DNA from: Sphingomonas aliaeris
GTDB lineage: Bacteria > Pseudomonadota > Alphaproteobacteria > Sphingomonadales > Sphingomonadaceae
DNA: 64,000 nucleotides
NCBI RefSeq assembly: GCF_016743815.1
Contig: NZ_CP061035.1
Coordinates: 870,501 to 934,500 of the forward strand
Reading direction: 5' to 3'
Under the pieces are notes generated by a model that made no database searches, was not told where the DNA came from, and worked only from the letters and a program-made list of their open reading frames with translations. Every line of letters starts with the position of its first letter. The first letter of the stretch is position 1. The position numbers and the translations under genes were made by a program. Of the stretch, positions 26,921 through 35,739 are shown one piece after another.

Positions 26921-27199
26921 ATGCCGGAAACCCAGCCTCCACCAGATCCGACGACGGCGCGCGCCAGGGATACGGCTCTGACGCTTCTCGCACGAAGATC
27001 GCCGAACGCGACGATATGCCCCAGTGAAGTGGCGCGTGCGATCGCTTCCGCAAGCGGCTGGCGAGACGCCATGCCGCTGGTTCATGACGCTATGGATAGT
27101 CTTCTCAAGGAAGGACGGGTGACGCTAAGCTGGAAAGGAACGTCTATGACGACCCGCAACGGACCTTATCGGATCGGCGGCGCGACGCCGTCATCATGA
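26921..27199 (+). CDS. DUF3253 small protein
   Basis: 92 residues. TICPSEVARAIASASGWRDAMPLVHDAMDSLLKEGRVTLSWKG follows the DUF3253 pattern, a winged-helix-like fold of unknown function often found beside stress and DNA repair genes in alphaproteobacteria. Start ATG 26921. Confidence 0.75.
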   Translation: MPETQPPPDPTTARARDTALTLLARRSPNATICPSEVARAIASASGWRDAMPLVHDAMDSLLKEGRVTLSWKGTSMTTRNGPYRIGGATPSS

Positions 27200-27263
27200 A
27201 CCGCCGCCGGGCGTGACGAGCCGGGGCCCACGACATCGTTGACCGATGCCGGTGGGTGGTCCA

Positions 27264-27902
27264 TCATTCCCTCCTGACATCGAGCAACTGAGACCGCCTA
27301 GCGGGATCGAGCCGACGGTCGGGAACGCCTCTTTCCGGCAGTAGATGGGAGACCCGCCGGAGAGCGCCGTCGCTGGCGCGCTCGGCGGCGAGGCCGATCA
27401 GCATTCCGGCGGCGACATCGCCGGCATAATGCGTCCCGCGCGGTACCTGGATGGCCGAGACCGCAAACGCGGCGAGGCGTGCCGCGACGGCATGCTGCGG
27501 ATAGTCCCGTGCGAACGCTTCGGCCACGGATACCGCACCGGCGCTGTGACCGGACGGAAACGAGTTTTCGGCATGCTCCTCGCTCGAGCCGAGCCGGACC
27601 TTCGGGTCGTCGCCGCTTTCCGGTCGGGTACGGTTGATGACGGCCTTCACGCCGCTCTTGCCCCAAGTCGCGAGCGTATGCGCGGCCAGCATCTTCAGCC
27701 CGGTAGCGGCCAGACCCCGATCCCGGCGCGCGAGCGCCAGTGCGATCGTACCGGCGCAGAGTAACCGCATCTGCGGTTGATCCCCGATCTCGCTCGCCGC
27801 GCCGAGCATCCTCATTACCCGGCTATCGCGCTCTCCGTTGACCTTGCTGCTGATGCGGTGATCCGCATGTGCGACCCGGTTGCGCTTTTTCTGTTGTGTC
27901 AT
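27264..27902 (-). CDS. PAP2 superfamily phosphatase
   Basis: 212 residues with the three acid phosphatase motifs: KAVINRTRP (motif 1), SFPSGHSAGAV (motif 2, catalytic His) and PRGTHYAGDVAAG (motif 3). It probably removes phosphate from a lipid such as undecaprenyl pyrophosphate or phosphatidic acid at the membrane. The ATG overlaps the end of the upstream SDR gene as read. Confidence 0.82.
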   Translation of the reverse strand: MTQQKKRNRVAHADHRISSKVNGERDSRVMRMLGAASEIGDQPQMRLLCAGTIALALARRDRGLAATGLKMLAAHTLATWGKSGVKAVINRTRPESGDDPKVRLGSSEEHAENSFPSGHSAGAVSVAEAFARDYPQHAVAARLAAFAVSAIQVPRGTHYAGDVAAGMLIGLAAERASDGALRRVSHLLPERGVPDRRLDPARRSQLLDVRRE

Positions 27903-28918
27903 GACGGCCCAACCGTCGGCGCGGGCAATTGGCTCCGAAGCGAACGCGCCTCAGTCGCGACGCCGCCACAGCCACGCGGCGATCGCCGCCGCGCCGAGCC
28001 CGGCTGTCGCGCCCGCTGCCACTGCGACCTTGCGCCGTCGCTCCGGATCGCGCCGGCCGCCATCGGTGCCGCTGGCCTTGGCGGGGGATCGAACAGCGTG
28101 CCCGACGTATCGTCCCCCGGATCGGCCTTGCCCGACCATGTGTCCATGAAGCCGTTCATGACCGCGGCACCGAGATTGGGCACAGCGAACTGAGCGAACT
28201 TCATCGCGATCGCGGGCGCGCCGACCATCGTCGTGTTGCTTGGGCGATGCGCCAGCCGCACGACCGCTTTGGCGACGCTTTCCGGCGCCAGCGCCCCCGG
28301 CGGCAGCGACAGTTTCGCGCCGGTATAGTTGCCGGCATGATCGATCCCGGGCGTATCGACGAAGGTCGGATAGAGGTCGCAGACATGGATGTGCTGTCGC
28401 TTCGACAATTCGCCCCGCAACGCCTCGCTGAATCCGCGCAACCCGAACTTGCTCGCCGAATAAGCTGCCGCATACGGCGTGGCGAGGAAGCCGCCGACCG
28501 AGATCATGTTGACCCAGGTTCCGCGATCCTGCGCCAGGAAGATCGGCAGCACGGCATGCGCCTCGTTCATATGGCTGACGAGATTGGTTTCGATCACCTG
28601 CTTATGGTCGGCGATCGGTACGTCGTGATATTTCCCGACGACGCCGACACCTACACAGCTGAACCACAAATCGATCCCGCCAAGCGTCTCGCGCGCATCG
28701 GCGGCAAACGCCGCGACCGCTGCGGCATCGGTGACGTCGACCGTCCGCGTTTCGGCCGCCCCGCCCGCATCGCGACACTGACCTGCGACATCCTCCAGCC
28801 CAGCTTCGCTGCGCGCGCCAAGCACCAGGCGGGCGCCGTCCTTCGCGAAGGCGATCGCGGTGGCGCCGCCGATCCCACTGGACGCACCGGTGATGACGAC
28901 GCGAAGTGGCCCGGTCAT
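27899..28918 (-). CDS. SDR family oxidoreductase, C-terminus frameshifted
   Basis: A classical short-chain dehydrogenase: TGASSGIG cofactor motif at 11-18, catalytic Ser in ISVGGF, Tyr-x3-Lys as YSASK. From about 28080 the natural tail lies in another frame (KASGTDGGRRDPERRRK...AAWLWRRRD, stop at 27951). One missing base in the GG at 28080-28081 explains this. That tail is a predicted membrane helix with an Arg-rich end, seen in SDRs of stress loci. As read the enzyme domain is intact and the tail is scrambled. Confidence 0.8.
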   Translation of the reverse strand: MTGPLRVVITGASSGIGGATAIAFAKDGARLVLGARSEAGLEDVAGQCRDAGGAAETRTVDVTDAAAVAAFAADARETLGGIDLWFSCVGVGVVGKYHDVPIADHKQVIETNLVSHMNEAHAVLPIFLAQDRGTWVNMISVGGFLATPYAAAYSASKFGLRGFSEALRGELSKRQHIHVCDLYPTFVDTPGIDHAGNYTGAKLSLPPGALAPESVAKAVVRLAHRPSNTTMVGAPAIAMKFAQFAVPNLGAAVMNGFMDTWSGKADPGDDTSGTLFDPPPRPAAPMAAGAIRSDGARSQWQRARQPGSARRRSPRGCGGVATEARSLRSQLPAPTVGPS

Positions 28919-29331
28919 CGGTCGACGACCGATTTGATCGCGTCGGCCGCCTTGGCGAGTAGGCCTTTTTCAGCCTCTTCGGCCTCCGCCTTGGTCTTGA
29001 AGGCGGCGCCTTCCGGTTCGGCCGGCGGGGCGTAAACCGAGAACAGCTTCAGTGCGCCCGAGCCCTTGTTGATGATATTGTGCTCGGATCCCTTGGGCAC
29101 CACGATAAGGTGGTTCGGCCCGGCCTTGGTCGGATGGCCATCGATCACGATCTGCGCATCGCCTTGGACGATGAAGGTGGTCTGATCGGCCGGATGCGTC
29201 TCCATGCCGATCTCCTCGTGCACCGGGATGCTCATCAAGACGATCTGGACTTTGGCGTCGCGATAGACTTCCTTCTGCCACAACTCGTTCCTGCCGGCGA
29301 GTTCGACCATGTCTTTGTTAAAGATCGTCAT
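28915..29331 (-). CDS. cupin domain protein
   Basis: 138 residues. A single cupin barrel with metal-site residues in HEEIGMETHPADQTTFIVQG and a second motif around PKGSEHNIINKG; a helical tail (residues 105-138) is added. Substrate unknown. It overlaps the SDR gene by 4 bases (operon). A near-consensus EcfG promoter lies 29 bases upstream. Confidence 0.8.
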   Translation of the reverse strand: MTIFNKDMVELAGRNELWQKEVYRDAKVQIVLMSIPVHEEIGMETHPADQTTFIVQGDAQIVIDGHPTKAGPNHLIVVPKGSEHNIINKGSGALKLFSVYAPPAEPEGAAFKTKAEAEEAEKGLLAKAADAIKSVVDR

Positions 29332-29359
29332 TTCCGTCTCCTAAGAGCTTGGGGAACTG

Positions 29360-29384
29360 GACGAATGAAACGATGGAGCGTTCC
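29360..29384 (-). promoter_or_regulatory. possible EcfG-type promoter of the cupin-SDR operon
   Basis: Minus strand GGAAC (29380-29384), 16-base spacer, CGTC (29360-29363; consensus CGTT). One mismatch in the -10. Confidence 0.4.
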
Positions 29385-29529
29385 GGCATCTTTCGATGTT
29401 CGACGCTGAGGTCGAGGCGCAGCCTGACCCGGCGGCCGGTCATTTACAGCCAGTCTCGATCAGACCTTCATCACCCTGCACATGAAAAGGATCCTATCGG
29501 CTGCTTGCTGGCGGAAGTTGGCGATATCT

Positions 29530-29655
29530 ATGAACGAGTGTCTGAAGTTGGGAAGCGCAGGAACGTGCCTCAGCGTCCGCAATTGTGAAGGAAATCGGGC
29601 ACCGGGAGGTGTACGATATCCTCCAAAGCAGGAAGCCGCGGGCCGCGGATGCTAG
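29530..29655 (+). other. conserved 41-codon reading frame across the element end (copy 2)
   Basis: Begins MNECLKLGSAGTC and joins the same tail as copy 1 (CEGNRAPGGVRY...). The part outside the identical block differs from copy 1 partly by silent changes (GGA/GGG, GCA/GCG). See the matching entry at 17904. Confidence 0.35.
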
Positions 29656-29883
29656 CCTATGGGGTTTTCGGTTTTCGCCCTGGTTTGATGCGCGGGCAAC
29701 AGCCGCCCAGGCGGGCATCTGTGGCCTGGAACGAGATCGTCCGGTGCTGGGTTTGGCTTGGCTTTCGGCTTTGACGAAGGCGTGAGATGTGGGTCGGCAC
29801 GTGGAGCGGCATCGTCAACGCGAGCGTCATCATGGCCGGAAGCGCATAGGTCGCGCGGCGGGATGAAGGCGAGCGATGCCGGG

Positions 29884-31077
29884 TCATGACGCGGAGGTCC
29901 CGGTCGGGTTGGTGCCACGTGGCGGTGCGCGGGGCTGGCGCCAGCGTTCGAAGGTCTCGATGACGAGCATGCGTCCGCCACAGCATGGGCATGGCGGGCG
30001 GGCATCCTCGGGTTCGACCGCCGCGGCAGCAGACACGGGCGGGGCGACCCCGAGCAGTTGGCGGGCGTGTTCGAGGTGAGCCTTGCGGGTGGCGCCAGCG
30101 AGCAGGCCGTAGTGACGGATGCGGTGGAAGCCTTTCGGCAGAACGTGGATCAGGAAGCGGCGGATGAACTCGTCAGCGGCCAGCGTCATCAGCTGCTGCC
30201 GGTCGGCGACATCGTTGCGATAATTCTTGTAGCGTAATGTCACCCCGGTCTCGTCGAAGCGGACGAGACGGCTGTTCGAGATCGCCACGCGGTGCGTGTA
30301 GCGCGATAGATAGGCGAGCACCGCCTGCGGTCCCGCGAACGGCGGTTTGGCATAGACGACCCAGTTCTTTTTGCGGGCTGGGGACAGGTGTCGCAGGAAG
30401 GCGCGGCGGTCGGCGAGTGCCGCGAGACTGCCGAAGAAGCCGAGCCGCCCCGCCTCGTACAGCGCCATCAGCCGGGTCAGGAACAGGCGGCGGAACAGCT
30501 TGCCGAGCACGCGCACCGGCAGCAGGAACGCCGGGCGTGACGACACCCAGCGGCTGCCGTCCGGCGACAGTCCACCGCCCGGCACGATCATATGGATGTG
30601 CGGGTGGTGGGTCATCGCCGACCCCCAGGTATGAAGGACCGCGGTGATGCCAATGCGGGCGCCGAGATGCTTCGGGTCAGCGGCGATGGTCGTCATCGTC
30701 TCGGACGCTGCCTTGAACAGAAGGTTGTAAACCAGTGCCTTGTTGTGGAACGCGATGTCGGCGACCTCGGCCGGCAGGGTGAAGACGACGTGGAAATAGC
30801 CGACCGGCAGCAGGTCGGCCTCGCGCTCGGCAAGCCATGCGCGCGCGGCCGCACCCTGGCACCGCGGGCAGTGCCGGTTGCGACAGGAGTTATAGGCGAC
30901 CCGCCAGTGTCCGCAGTCGGTGCATGCCTCGGTGTGGCCGCCGAGCGCAGCGGTGCGGCAATGTTCGACAGCCGACATGACTTTGAGCTGGTCGAGGCTC
31001 AGATGCCCGGCGTGGGCGATCCGGTACGCAGGGCCGGCAGCACGGAAGATGTCGGCGACCTCGAGCGAGGTGCGCAT
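29884..31077 (-). CDS. IS91 family HUH transposase (copy 2)
   Basis: 397 residues, identical to the product at 18258-19451, with the same zinc region, HUH motif and Tyr region. Seven bases separate it from the recombinase gene. Confidence 0.9.
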   Translation of the reverse strand: MRTSLEVADIFRAAGPAYRIAHAGHLSLDQLKVMSAVEHCRTAALGGHTEACTDCGHWRVAYNSCRNRHCPRCQGAAARAWLAEREADLLPVGYFHVVFTLPAEVADIAFHNKALVYNLLFKAASETMTTIAADPKHLGARIGITAVLHTWGSAMTHHPHIHMIVPGGGLSPDGSRWVSSRPAFLLPVRVLGKLFRRLFLTRLMALYEAGRLGFFGSLAALADRRAFLRHLSPARKKNWVVYAKPPFAGPQAVLAYLSRYTHRVAISNSRLVRFDETGVTLRYKNYRNDVADRQQLMTLAADEFIRRFLIHVLPKGFHRIRHYGLLAGATRKAHLEHARQLLGVAPPVSAAAAVEPEDARPPCPCCGGRMLVIETFERWRQPRAPPRGTNPTGTSAS

Positions 31078-31084
31078 CGCGCGC

Positions 31085-31990
31085 TCACCCGGCGGGTGGC
31101 TTGCCCTCCATCAGCGCCATCAACCGGTCGAGTGGTCCCGTCACCGCATGGATCGTGCGGGTGGCGACCTTGGTATAGAGCGCGGTCGTCTCGAGCTTGC
31201 TGTGCCCGAGCAGCACCTGGATGACGCGGATGTCCACGTCCTGCTCGAGCAGGTGGGTGGCGAAACTGTGCCGCAGGGTGTGCGGGCTTACGCGCTTGCG
31301 GATCCCGGCCGCCTCGGCAGCCTCATGAACGGCGCGGTGGAGCTGTCTGGTCGAGATCGGATCGGTGTAGCTGCGCCCCGGGAATAGCCAGCCGTGCGGC
31401 AACAGGACGCTGCGCCGCTTGCCCTCGCGCCACCACAGCCGCAGCAGTTCAAGCAGCTGCGGCGACAGCATCGCGTTACGGTCCTTGCGGCCTTTACCTT
31501 CCTCGATGCGGATCAGCATGCGCTTGCTGTCGATGTCGTCGGCTCTGAGGTGTGCGACCTCGGACACCCGCAATCCGGCGCCGTACGCGACCCCCAGCGC
31601 CGCGCGGTACTTGATGCCCGGCGCCGCCTCGAGCAGCCGCGCTACCTCCTCGACGCTCAGCACGTCGGGTAGCTTGCGGGGACGAGGCGCCAGGACCAGC
31701 TTGCGCGACAGGTCGGGCCGGTCGAGCGTCACGCCGAACAGGAACCGCAGCGCCGATACTGTGGCGCCGATGACGGACTCCCCGACACCGTGCTCGCGCT
31801 GGTGAAGCTGGAAACGTCTTACGTCCTCGGCGGTCGCGGTCTCAGGCGAGCGTCGCAGGAAAGCGGCGAAGGCGCGAACGTGGCGAACATAGTCGTGCTG
31901 GGTACGCGACCGCATTGAGCGCATCGCCATGTCGTCGAGCATGCGCTGACGCAGCGGCGTAACGGGTGTTTCGGTTGGTAGAATCGCCAT
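31085..31990 (-). CDS. tyrosine-type recombinase of the IS91-like element (copy 2)
   Basis: 301 residues starting MAILPTETP; differs from copy 1 only at residue 2 (Ala for Val). All catalytic residues (Arg, His-x-x-Arg, His, Tyr) are intact, so both copies are potentially active. Confidence 0.85.
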   Translation of the reverse strand: MAILPTETPVTPLRQRMLDDMAMRSMRSRTQHDYVRHVRAFAAFLRRSPETATAEDVRRFQLHQREHGVGESVIGATVSALRFLFGVTLDRPDLSRKLVLAPRPRKLPDVLSVEEVARLLEAAPGIKYRAALGVAYGAGLRVSEVAHLRADDIDSKRMLIRIEEGKGRKDRNAMLSPQLLELLRLWWREGKRRSVLLPHGWLFPGRSYTDPISTRQLHRAVHEAAEAAGIRKRVSPHTLRHSFATHLLEQDVDIRVIQVLLGHSKLETTALYTKVATRTIHAVTGPLDRLMALMEGKPPAG

Positions 31991-32272
31991 GGGGAATTCC
32001 TCTCGTTGAAGGAACTCCATCGTCTGCTGCCGCTGCCGCAGGACCAAACCTCAGCGCGGCTGTGCTACCTCACCGCCACCACCACTGCCGCGCAGCGGCT
32101 TCGTGCTCTGGGTCGTATCGACCAGTCAAGTTTCCGGAAGCAGAATTAGCTTGGCTATGGTTGCGTACAGCCGGTTGGCTCATGCGACGTCAGGATCAGG
32201 GCGTGCTCTCGCTCGTCAACCCGCGCGATGCTTGCGTAAAGGCCGTCCGAGCGCCAGTGACCAGCCTTGTGG

Positions 32273-32995
32273 TCAGTTGGCAAGTCGTTCTGCGAAGGCC
32301 ACGACTGGCGGGCTGAAGCCGATAGGACCAGTTAGCAGCTGCAGCAGCGCCACCGTGCCGGCGCCCCACCAGTAGGCAGGATGGATGCGCCGCAGGACGA
32401 TCAGGTCGAATCCGATGCCGACCAGGATGTACAGCGTGATAGCGGCGAAAAGCGCGAAGGGCGTTAAATCCCCGAGCGGCAGCGGGCCTACCAGCCGCCC
32501 AATCCCCGGCGCGATGACCAGCACCGTCCCGCACAGCATCAGCCGCTTGTGCCATCCGGCATGATTGCGCATCCGGATCGCGACAAAGGTGAGCGCGGCG
32601 AAGCCGAGGATACCGAGGATGTCCATCACCAGGAAAAGGCCGAGCGGAAAGATACCCGTGATACTTCCGCGCGCAATCGCCATCACCGTCGCCGCGATGC
32701 CGAGCGGCACCATGATTGTCGCGATCCCAGCGCCCAGCCAGCCGAGCCGGCGGTGCAATATGATGCTCTGGCCATCCACCACCAGCCAGTTCTGCACTAC
32801 GTACAGGACCATCCAGGAGGTGAAGACCACCGCGTGGACATGAACCTGCCACGGAAAGTCGGTGAACCAGACGTGGCCGACAAAGATGTCGGAGCCGAAG
32901 CCCGCGATCGCCGTCGCAAAGATCACAATCGATAAGACGAAGAAGAATCGGCGTTCCTCAGCCAATTGGGTCGGTCGATGAAGTGCCGTTGCCAT
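32273..32995 (-). CDS. six-helix membrane protein (DUF2306-like)
   Basis: 240 residues from ATG 32995, with about six membrane helices. VHVHAVVFTSWMVLYVVQNWLV and LHRRLGWLGAGIA carry conserved His residues, in the style of DUF2306-type haem- or quinone-related membrane proteins, though I am not certain of the family. It overlaps the truncated hydrolase by 38 bases. Confidence 0.6.
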   Translation of the reverse strand: MATALHRPTQLAEERRFFFVLSIVIFATAIAGFGSDIFVGHVWFTDFPWQVHVHAVVFTSWMVLYVVQNWLVVDGQSIILHRRLGWLGAGIATIMVPLGIAATVMAIARGSITGIFPLGLFLVMDILGILGFAALTFVAIRMRNHAGWHKRLMLCGTVLVIAPGIGRLVGPLPLGDLTPFALFAAITLYILVGIGFDLIVLRRIHPAYWWGAGTVALLQLLTGPIGFSPPVVAFAERLAN

Positions 32996-33416
32996 GCCGC
33001 TTGAAGGGCTTGTAGACCTCGAGGAAGTCGGCACCGGACCGATCGAAGCCCTCGAGGCTGAGCGGCCCGGACCGGTCGAACATGCCGATCTCGTGCATGA
33101 GGTGCTCGGACGGGCCGCCGAAGTTCCAGTCGTGGTCGCTATGATAGTAGTAGTGCGGCGAGATCGCGACCGGGATGCCCGCATCCTTCGCCGCCGCGAA
33201 CAGGCGTCCGATGTTGGCGACGGTGTCGTTCTCCACCACGCTCTCTCCGACGAGGCCCCAGGCTACGCCGCCCTCCGTCAGGAAGTCGTTCTGTGGGTCC
33301 ACGACGACCAGTGCAGCGGTCTCCCTCCGGAACACGAAGCCCGTGGTCGGAAGTGATCCCACAGCTGGATCCTCGTAGTAGTCTGCATGCTGGAGGGCCT
33401 GGTCTGTAGCGGTCAT
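32958..33416 (-). pseudogene. isochorismatase-like cysteine hydrolase, C-terminal part lost
   Basis: 152 residues. The N-terminal half is typical (ALVVVDPQNDF with the catalytic Asp, then HYYYHSDHDWNFGG and GPLSLEGFDRSGADFLEVYKPF). Full-length relatives continue about 80-90 residues through a SPHKVYG block and the GMSANLC-type catalytic cysteine; here the protein ends in an unrelated 12-residue tail. Without the nucleophile it should be inactive. A deletion joining it to the next gene is the simplest explanation. Confidence 0.65.
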
Positions 33417-33597
33417 CGCGGAGCTTCCTCGGATTGTCGGGCGGCGCCCGAACGGATGGACGCGCGGCGATCCGCCACGTCGGGGGTGGCGACGATCCGC
33501 TGCCCTGCCGGACGAGCTATGCCCGTGGAGCGTCCCGCTGTAATCTATACGTTCGTGTGACTGAGCCGCCCCGAGCGGAAGGGTGGGGACCCGGAGA

Positions 33598-33891
33598 TCA
33601 GTCCTGCCCGGACTTTTCGCGCTGCTCGCGCAGGGCTACGCCGAGTTCCGCTATGCGGTTCCCGAGGCTGTAGCCACGACGGCCCGCGGCAGACAGCAGC
33701 CCGCGGGCAACGAGCGCGTTGGCGAGCCTGTAGCAGGTCGTCGAGCTGAGGCCGACCCGCGTCGCCAGCTCCGCCAGCAGCATCGGCCGCTCCGCGATCG
33801 CGTCGAGGACGTCGAGCGCACGTCCGACCGCCTGGGCGCCGGTCAGCCGCGTCTCCGGTTCCGATCCGGTATCGGGGTGCTCGTCGCCCAT
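33598..33891 (-). CDS. short IclR-type HTH regulator 1
   Basis: 97 residues. Only the IclR winged helix is present (ALDVLDAIAERPMLLAELATRVGLSSTTCYRLANALVARGLL, then GYSLGNRIAELG); the ligand-binding domain of normal IclR proteins (about 250 residues) is absent. Paralogous to the protein ending at 34316. Start ATG 33891 is the first Met before the conserved region. Confidence 0.65.
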   Translation of the reverse strand: MGDEHPDTGSEPETRLTGAQAVGRALDVLDAIAERPMLLAELATRVGLSSTTCYRLANALVARGLLSAAGRRGYSLGNRIAELGVALREQREKSGQD

Positions 33892-34315
33892 CCTGAAAAC
33901 GCTAATCGCCGTCCCGGTCGTCGAGCGCAAGGCCCGCCTATCGAGTCGGCTGGCGAAAGCGGCCTGATCGCGAACGATACGCTTGCATACGGCGTTGGAT
34001 CTGCGTCCCAATCGCGGTTCGCGTGAACGCCGCGACGGGATCGCCCGGTGAAGGTCGCTGCATCGGCGGCCAGCACGATCCGCTGAACGAACGCGGATCA
34101 ATGGGAATGATAGCCTTTGGGTTATCGATGCCGGAAACCGTTCGACATGGCGGGGCGGCCTGCGGCGAAGCGAAGCGCCGCGTCGAACGGATCGCTTCGT
34201 CCCCGCCGAAGTGCTCGTTGCGTGACCCATGGACATCCTGTGCCGGGACGGCATCCAGCCTGATTTAGCGCCCGGGGTTCGTTGTCGTAGTGATCGGCTG
34301 CGCGGCCGGGTATCG
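33892..34315. other. gene-free stretch between the two IclR-type genes
   Basis: I see no gene with family character here. The frame of the upstream HTH gene stays open through it on the minus strand, without recognisable content. Confidence 0.5.
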
Positions 34316-34993
34316 TCAATGGCGCCCGCGCATGGCCCGCTGCTCGGCGGCGGCAAGGGCAAGCTCGCTCACCCGCTCGCCAAGGCTATAGCCGCGGCGG
34401 CCTGCGTTCGCGACGAGGCGGCGTGCCACTAGGGCGCTCGTCAGCCGGTAGCACGTGGTAGAGCTGAGACCGACGTGCGCCGCCAGATCGGCAAGCGACA
34501 TGGGGTGTTCCGCTATCGCCTCGAGGATGTCGAGCGCACGTTCCGCCGACTGCGCTCCGGCAGGCCGGACACGGTCGCCGCTGTCCCCGCTGTCGCCCCG
34601 AGACCTGGCTTCCGGCACATTGGATGCGACGGAAGGCGGCTTCTCGCTGGCGTCTCCAAATACTGATGGCGGAGCGATTGCGCGCATCGTCGTCTGGACC
34701 AGTCCCTGTTCGCCTGACGGCAACGACAGTGGGGCGGCTAGCATTGCGAGAGACCCCAGCCAGATTGCCGGGTCACCGGTAAGCCGCCACGGGGAAGGTC
34801 CCGGTGTGACCGGTGAACCGGTATTCAGCTGCTCTCCATTGGCAGTCGGTGCCGCAGTGCCGCCCCGGATCGATGTTGCGGAGGTGACCACCGCAAGCCC
34901 TTCCGCGACGAGGCCGGCACGTGATCTGCCGGAGATTGCAAACCTGCTGGGAGACTGTCCCATAATGAAGCTGTCCTTTTCGCTTAAAGCCAT
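34316..34993 (-). CDS. short IclR-type HTH regulator 2 with long N-terminal extension
   Basis: Up to 225 residues. The C-terminal 90 residues are an IclR winged helix (ALDILEAIAEHPMSLADLAAHVGLSSTTCYRLTSALVARRLV), about two-thirds identical to regulator 1. The N-terminal 130 residues are Gly/Ser/Pro-rich without a known domain; a later start at an internal Met is possible. Divergent from the kinase-nuclease operon with a 56-base gap, so it may control that operon. Confidence 0.6.
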   Translation of the reverse strand: MALSEKDSFIMGQSPSRFAISGRSRAGLVAEGLAVVTSATSIRGGTAAPTANGEQLNTGSPVTPGPSPWRLTGDPAIWLGSLAMLAAPLSLPSGEQGLVQTTMRAIAPPSVFGDASEKPPSVASNVPEARSRGDSGDSGDRVRPAGAQSAERALDILEAIAEHPMSLADLAAHVGLSSTTCYRLTSALVARRLVANAGRRGYSLGERVSELALAAAEQRAMRGRH

Positions 34994-35049
34994 TTACTTC
35001 CACAATGTGAAAGTTAAGCAGGTGGCCACTGATGATGGAAGGGGATCGT

Positions 35050-35739
35050 ATGCCGGTAGATGGAGATGGCGTTGACTGGGAACATGTCGGTTTGGACGCG
35101 AGCGAGGCGCCACTCCTGCTGGCCGATCTCCAGCACCGCGTGGCGAACGAGGTTGCCTGCGCGCTGGCGGCGATGCGGCTGGCGCGGACGGCGGGTCAGG
35201 GTGGCCTGCGGGTATCGCTCTTCGACAGGGCGATCGACCGTCTCGAGGGATTCGGAAAGGTGCACGGCGTGCTCGCTGCGCGACCGGCGCGCACGATCGA
35301 CGTCGATGCGAGCCTCCAACGCCTGTGTCGTGGACTGGTCGCCGGCCGGGACGGGCTGGACGACGCGCGGATCCGGCTCTCCGTCACCACGGCGCCGATC
35401 CCCGGTGGTCCGGCGTATCGGCTGCTCCTGATCGCGAGCGAGCTGATCTTCAACGGTATGCGCCATGCGCTCGTCGGGCGGTCGGGACACCTCGACATCA
35501 ACGTCAGCCAGACGGGAGACGAGGTAAAGCTGATCGTCGAGGACGACGGGCCGGGAATCCGCGACGGGGCGGGGACCGCCGGTACGGGTCTTGGCGCCGG
35601 CATCGTCGAGGGGCTCGTCCGGATGGGGAACGGCCGCATCGAGTGCGAGACCAGCGGGACCGGCACGGTCTTCCGCGTCACGCTCCCGCTCGCCGGCCGT
35701 TCGGCCATCGGATGGATCGTCCCGGAGACGGTCGCATGA
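35050..35739 (+). CDS. orphan HisKA_2/HWE-type histidine kinase
   Basis: About 229 residues from ATG 35050 (upstream ATGs at 35032 and 35035 are possible; GGGGAT precedes 35050). Phospho-acceptor region LLLADLQHRVANEV with His29, then a GHKL ATPase: N box ELIFNGMRHAL, G1 VEDDGPGIRDG, G2 GTGLGAGIVEGL and GTVFRVTLP. There is no sensor domain and no receiver gene nearby, so the input and partner are unknown. First gene of an overlapping operon (ATGA with the next gene). Confidence 0.75.
   Translation: MPVDGDGVDWEHVGLDASEAPLLLADLQHRVANEVACALAAMRLARTAGQGGLRVSLFDRAIDRLEGFGKVHGVLAARPARTIDVDASLQRLCRGLVAGRDGLDDARIRLSVTTAPIPGGPAYRLLLIASELIFNGMRHALVGRSGHLDINVSQTGDEVKLIVEDDGPGIRDGAGTAGTGLGAGIVEGLVRMGNGRIECETSGTGTVFRVTLPLAGRSAIGWIVPETVA

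Larger units (their letters stand above)
29584..32114 (-). mobile_element. IS91-like element with tyrosine recombinase, copy 2
   Basis: Same 2531-bp block as 17958-20488 at a constant offset of 11626, same orientation, one base different. The right edge is at GGGTC (32114). The two copies bracket a 9.1-kb segment. Confidence 0.85.
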
